Source: Yamagishiella unicocca
Taxonomy: Eukaryota > Chlorophyta > Chlorophyceae > Chlamydomonadales > Volvocaceae
Length of the DNA: 64,000 nucleotides
Reading direction: 5' to 3'
Assembly (NCBI GenBank): GCA_003116995.1
Contig: BDSL01000033.1
Location: forward strand, 806,001-870,000
Shown here: piece by piece, positions 58,996 to 64,000 of the stretch
How positions within the stretch are numbered: the stretch's first letter is position 1
Layout of the letters: every line of letters starts with the position of its first letter
Position numbers and translations under genes: made by a program
Notes under the pieces: model-generated
Seen by the model: the letters and a program-made list of their open reading frames with translations, nothing else
Told to the model about the DNA's origin: nothing
Databases searched by the model: none

Positions 58996-61900
58996 TTGAT
59001 TTTTGACTGCAATCATAAAGCTGAACACCATGCGCATCTTGGAAACAGGGTATGTGGAGTGCCACGGCACCAGTGGTTGGCCGAGGCCCAGAAACTGTCT
59101 TTTGCAAGTTGGCGTTTTTATTTTCTTGATGCTCGCGGTTTTCTGTTGCCATTGGTTTTGAACTTGACAAGGGGAGAGCTGCGGCGCCGTGGCCGTCAAG
59201 TCGACCTGTCGCGGGATAACCGCAGCTGTGCTGTAGTCGCTTTGGATTTGCACATTCCTGGGAAGGGCCGACAGCCAGGGGCCCCCCGGTCTGGCCAAAC
59301 TCAAATCCGCCAACTCGAGAACGACGCCGACATCGTTTACATTGGCGATGCGCCCAGCCCCACCGCGGAGCCCCTACACGGTCTGCGGGTGAGGCAACGC
59401 CGCGCCAGCGACTCTTTCACAACCTCACGCGCCACCAGCTCCGCAGCAGAGGCCTGTCCGCAAGTGCAACGAAGCACTGTGTTTAGCCGCGCGCAAGGCC
59501 GGTGCAGCCACGTGGGCCGGTTCCACGGTTGCTCCGCTGCCGCGCCACCACCAACGGCCTCATTCTCTCTGCAGCAATCAGCGATGCTGACGCCCGAGCA
59601 GGCTCGCAAGATAAGCCTGATCGAGGTGCGGCGGAGGTTGCAACCCTGTGGCTTCCCTCCGGTTTACTAATCCGGCGCAGCCGGCTGCAAGCGTTTCGCT
59701 CCGCTCCCTCTACAGTACTATCACCACCGCCGAGCGTCATAACGAAACGAAGCCGCAGCCGCGCCAGGCAACTGCCGCTAGCAGCCCTCGCATACGCTAA
59801 CGTTGTAATAGTTACTGTGCTGCAAAGTGAACCAAGTAAAATATAGGCAAGGAAACCTGTCGCTGTGTAATTTGCGCGCGGCACTCGGCCCGAGAATACC
59901 AAGGTCCACGATTCATGGCCCACGTGCGAAACCTCACCGGGCCTTGTGCGCAGGTGCTGTTGGAGGAGGCGGAGGAGCAGCATCCTGGGGAGAGCATTGA
60001 GGCGCCGCCCGAACAGGAGTCCCTGCAGTGGTGCAACCGGGAGGGGACCGGGCAGGGGGCAGCCGCTGATCGCCGGCGGCGGCGTGGGGCCTAGCCGTGG
60101 AACGTCCGAACGTGCACGGCGTTGATGCTGTTTGGGCCGGGTTGCAGCGCAGGGAGCTCACGCCACGCTCGCGGGTCCTATGTTGCCGTACAGGTCGGAG
60201 GACCAGATCCGGCGTTTCTTCAGCGACCGGCTGGGTCGCTTGTCGCGAGTCGGCGAGCCCCACAACGGCCCCGGACCCAACGGCGCCTTCGGAGCCTGCG
60301 ACAGAGCCGCGCCCAGCGCCGAAACCGCACATCAATGCGCGGCATCTGCCGCGGCTGCTGCCCCTCCTCCCGTCGTACTCCCGGCCTGCGCCCCCGAGGT
60401 GTTTGCCCGGTGGTTCCCCGGCCTGAAGCTGAGCGGCACCGGAACGCAGAACCCCAGGTGCGCGTTACCACCCGGCAGCTACCGCCCCTCTTTCACTCCC
60501 TCGAACCCTAACTGGCACCTAGGTCCATCGGCCCTACCCATGTGCGCATGGATGCTTCGATTGTCGTGTTAGCCTTTCGCCGCAACCGCGATCGCAACGC
60601 CCCTCGCAGGATGCGCGTGTTTGCCTTCCATAGCGCGGGTAACGCGGAGGACATGTGGACCTCGGAGGGCACCGGAGCGCGCCGCAGCCCCAGCCCGCTG
60701 CTGGTGAGGTGGAGGGGACCGCGAGGGGGCACACAGCGATGGGAGGCTGCGAGGAAACAAAAACCTCCGGTGAACCGAAACCGCGGAAGCGGCATAACTA
60801 GTAACATACAAGGGAAAGGGAGGCACGGAGGCACAAAAGGCATCAGTTCGGTTCATGAAGGAGTACCAGCGCCAATAATAACAGGCTAATGAACTGCCTG
60901 ATTCGAGATGAGCCAAGGCGCTGTCTGTATCCTTGTCGTCGGGGTTTGTTGCGATTCCTGAATCTCTGCCTCGCTGTCCCGTTCCGCCGGCCAGGAGTGG
61001 TGCCGCTCCAGGGGGGTCGAGCTGCTGGCGGTGCAGATGCCGGGCCGGGGCAGCAGGGCCCGGGAGCCGTTCATCACCACCGCGCAGGTGAGAAAGCGAG
61101 CGGCCTTCTGCTGGGGCGCGTTTCGCTAGCCCGCGACGCGCGAAGGCGGCAGCCATTTGGGAAAGGCCGCCATCCAGGTCGCCAGTCGGGAAGGACGTGG
61201 GGGTCTGGTTCCTTGCGCAAAGCGGCGGTTTACTTACTTCTTCCGTTGCAAGGGCCCTAACTTTGAGTCGGAATGGTGACGTGTGCGAGGAGGATCCGCT
61301 GGCCACCTCAACGGCACGCCCTCCCTCCACGCCCACCTGCCATCGCTGGGCCCCATCTTACACGGCGGCGCCCGCAACCCTCCCAAACAGGACGCGGCCC
61401 GTGAGTTGCTGCCCGTGGTGGCGCCCTCCCTGGCGTCGGGTGTGCCGTATGCCGTACTTTCGCACTCGTTCGGCACGTGGGTGTGCTTCGAGCTGCTGTG
61501 CGCGGCGCGGCGTGCGCGCCTGCCCATGCCGCGCACGTGGTGCCTCTCCGCCATGCCGTACCCAGACCTGCCGTACATCGAGCGGCCGTGGCGGCAGCAG
61601 AGATCTCTGGGAGATGCCGACTTCAAGGTGGGGGGCATCATGGCCATGGCCATTGAGGCAGAAGTGGTTTCGGGGCTGTTGACTTGTATATGTTTCGAGA
61701 GCCTCTCCTGGGCGCGCGCTTGCGCACGTCGACCCGGCCCGATGGCGTCTGTTGACGTTGTTGGGAGAGGGCTGTCGAGTTGGCGCGCGGCACCCCGGCC
61801 ACAGCGCCCCGGTTCGAGGCCGCCTGTTAACGACAACACCCGGTGCACGTCGGTCTTTGTCTCCTCCGTCTTTCTCAGTGTCCGGCGATGTGCCCGATGG

Positions 61901-62844
61901 TTCTACCTCTTGGTCTGGAACCCACTCTAACCGTTACAACAACACCCGGTGGGTGCTGCCTGGTGTCTTCGCTGCTTACCTGCAGGATGAGATGCGAGGT
62001 TGGGACGTGAACGAGGTGGTCTTCTCGCCTGACCTGTGGCAGGTGCGCAATGGGAGGGAGTGGGGGTCCGGCGAGAAGACCCGGTCGCACGACAACGGAA
62101 ACGGAGGGCAGAAAGGGAGGCCGGGTGTAGGGTAGGGTAGCTCAGGAATGATGCCGTGGGCAGGGTGGGTCGATGCGGTGGGCTGCGGATGCATGCAGCA
62201 CTAGCAAATGTTTATGCGGGCTGTGGGCAAAAAGGCAGAGCCGTCGAGTTTCAGCCTTACGACAGGAAGCCAGCTGACGGCAACATGTTTTACTCGGCGG
62301 CGAAAATGCATCCACAGTCAACGACGTAACCCGTAGGACAGAACCCCCCTCACCCGCGCTCCGTCCCCTCCCCTCGCCCGCCAGTTGTACGGCCCCATCC
62401 TACGAGCCGATTGCACCGTGTTCGATGAGTACGAGCTACAGCCCGACGTGCCGCTCGTCCGGCAGCAGCTACAGCCACCGGGGAGCGCCGCCGGCGGCGG
62501 GACGCCGGTGGCGGCTGAGGCCGGTATGTGGGTGGGGTCGCTGCGGCCACCAGGGGTGCGTGGGTGCCTGTTCTCGCAGAACACCGTTTCGGGCGTCCAC
62601 CCACATCCTCGCATGACCACCTCCCCTCCCTCCCCTCCTCCCCTTGGTGTTTCGTGGATTCGCGGACGTAATATAACCACCTCCTCTCCTCCCCCCTCAT
62701 GCGTTCTTATGTCATCCCCTCGCGCGACCTCGCCATCGGCCTAATCCCAGGCGATGTGACAAGCGCGGCCCCGTCGCCGCCGAAGCCGCCACCGGTGGAG
62801 CCGTTTGACTTCCCAATCGCCGCTTTCTGCGGCACCCAGGACAG
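58996..62844 (+). CDS. Type II thioesterase-like alpha/beta hydrolase, 3' end missing
   Basis: Resembles stand-alone (type II) thioesterases that hydrolyse acyl groups from carrier proteins of polyketide or peptide synthases. Exons 58996-59388, 59575-59625, 59954-60083, 60148-60457, 60610-60703, 60995-61087, 61391-61627, 61986-62042, 62385-62523, 62751-62844 give at least 532 codons. Family landmarks: RMRVFAFHSAGNAEDMW, VELLAVQMPGRGSRAREPF, the nucleophile elbow PYAVLSHSFGTW (usual GHSMG), LPMPRTWCLSAMPYPDLPY, LYGPILRADCTVFDEYE and FPIAAFCGTQDR with the acid residue. The catalytic His and the last exon(s) are not seen. The last visible exon ends at a GTAGGT donor and copia sequence follows within 500 bp, so either the terminal exon lies beyond a retroelement in the intron or the gene is truncated. 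The N-terminal 170 residues are unlike thioesterases and the start codon is unsure; 59954 onward is solid. Confidence 0.75.
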
Positions 62845-63327
62845 GTAGGTGCGCGGGATGGGTGTGTTGGTGTTGGAGGGACCAGAGACGTTCGGACTAG
62901 CCTAGAATGGCACAGCCGTTACACGTGGTCGGTTAGCGTTGCGCTCCGCTAACGACAGCCCTTGCGCTCGGGCATAGACGTGGATGTCTAAGGTGACACA
63001 AAAGGTCCTGGCAGGCTGCTTAAGACGAAACAGCCTGTCCCAACTGCCGGGCTGACAGCTCGCTACGGCTGCTGACAGCCGGCCTATCACAAACAGACAG
63101 GCGGCCTCTCACAGGCCCCTGGGTCGGCGCGACACCCTATCGCACCAACACGCCCCCTCGAGCCGAACCGGGGGCCGAGCCTCTAGCTCAAAGGCACTGC
63201 TGAGTCAGTCCGCCTACAACGAACCACTAAACGAAAAACACACTTGGCAGCGCGAGCGCTGCATAAGCGCAAGACGCCCCCTCAAACAAAAACACCTTAA
63301 AACTAAGGCAAAAACGAATGAGGCAGA
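62845..63327. other. Intron remnant plus probable copia 3' UTR/LTR sequence
   Basis: Begins as the intron after the last thioesterase exon. From roughly 62,890 the composition changes. On the minus strand a purine-rich TTTGAGGGGGCG (near 63,275-63,286) lies just after the pol stop codon and may be the polypurine tract, so the sequence to its left may be LTR. The LTR ends could not be fixed without a second copy. Confidence 0.4.
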
Positions 63328-63809
63328 CTAGGCGACTCCGAGCGCGACACGGCAGCGCACAAACTTCGGCTCGGCCAGAGCCTTGGTTAGGATGTCCGCC
63401 ACCATGTCATCCGTCGTGCAGTACGCCAGCTGCACCTCTCCGCGTGCGACCCGCTCGCGTACTAGGTGGTGGTGCACATCGATGTGCTTAGAGCGCACCG
63501 ACGTAATGGGGTTGTGCGCGAGGCTCAACGCCCCCCGCGAGTCCAGCTGAATGCTGACTGCCTTGTGCTCCAGCGCAAGGTCTGCGGCCAGCTTGCGCAG
63601 CCATAGGGCCTCGCGCACAGCCGCTGCGGCAGCCTGGTATTCCGCCTCCACGGACGACGACGCCACAGTGCGCTGCAGCTGGCTGCTCCAGCTTACCGCC
63701 GCACCGCCGAGCCTGAACACATAGCCCGTGGTTGAGCGGCGGGTAGCGGGGTCTCCAGCCCAGTCCGCGTCGCAGTAGCCGGAGAAGCCGCTGGCTGAAG
63801 CAGTAAGGA
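63328..63809 (-). mobile_element. Ty1/copia retrotransposon fragment: C-terminal pol with RNase H
   Basis: The minus-strand frame ends with a TAG at 63328 and shows the copia RNase H landmarks [56 protein letters not shown] and [19 protein letters not shown]. Upstream pol (reverse transcriptase, integrase) is absent: the frame runs into the inverted copy at about 63,810. No frameshift was seen within the fragment, which suggests a fairly young insertion. Confidence 0.92.
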
Positions 63810-64000
63810 CGCTCAACCACGGGCTATGTGTTCAGGCTCGGCGGTGCGGCGGTAAGCTGGAGCAGCCAGCTGCAGCGCACTGTGGCGTCGTCGTCCGTGG
63901 AGGCGGAATACCAGGCTGCCGCAGCGGCTGTGCGCGAGGCCCTATGGCTGCGCAAGCTGGCCGCAGACCTTGCGCTGGAGCACAAGGCATTCAGCATTCA
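63548..64000. repeat. Inverted repeat of copia RNase H sequence at window edge
   Basis: 63810-64000 (plus strand, [20 protein letters not shown] onward) repeats 63738-63548 read on the minus strand, with a 71-bp spacer (63739-63809). Arms of about 191 bp; I found one substitution (CATTCAGC versus CAGTCAGC) close to the window end. Confidence 0.93.

Noticed and set aside
62890..63270. Defined copia LTR with TG...CA ends
   Set aside because: No second LTR or target-site duplication in the window, so any boundary would be a guess.

Overview
The window looks like nuclear DNA of a volvocine green alga (Chlamydomonas/Volvox relatives). The evidence is the GC-rich, Ala/Gly/Pro-biased coding sequence, 3 to 12 exons per gene with mostly GT-AG introns, TGTAA polyadenylation motifs after two genes, a flagellar dynein-assembly gene, and a Ty1/copia retroelement piece. 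All gene models below were spliced by eye. In almost every model the exon lengths sum to a multiple of three and each junction restores a conserved motif.

Layout. 153-6040 (-): SAC-domain phosphoinositide phosphatase with two C-terminal membrane segments. 6716-13206 (+): a 1,454-residue tyrosine-kinase-like protein kinase with a possible acylated N-terminus and a roughly 715-residue insert in its catalytic domain. 13207-15765: no recognised gene. 15766-26226: about 10.5 kb of satellite-like array with a 177-bp unit, about 59 copies, in seven blocks of alternating orientation. Every unit carries a 63-bp exon-like cassette. 27385-31498 (-): flavin amine oxidase (polyamine oxidase type). 31853-37544 (+): DNAAF1/ODA7-type axonemal dynein assembly factor with a long low-complexity tail. 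39293-41788 (-): coiled-coil protein of unknown function. 43100-47097 (+): HI0933/BaiN-type flavoprotein with a transit-peptide-like N-terminus. 48809-51273 (-): RING-CH (MARCH-type) membrane ubiquitin ligase. 52453-58486 (-): large J-domain protein. 58996 to beyond 62844 (+): type II thioesterase-like alpha/beta hydrolase whose 3' end is missing, replaced by a copia fragment (63328-63809, -) that folds back on itself as an inverted repeat reaching the window edge.

Four gene pairs are divergent (SAC/kinase, amine oxidase/DNAAF1, coiled-coil/flavoprotein, J-domain/thioesterase), with intergenic spacers of 354 to 1,311 bp that probably hold both promoters. The genes do not form an obvious pathway. 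They are ordinary eukaryotic housekeeping, signalling and ciliary genes. The clearest unusual feature is the alternating inverted array. It is built from three successive plus-block/minus-block modules and should form very long hairpins if transcribed.
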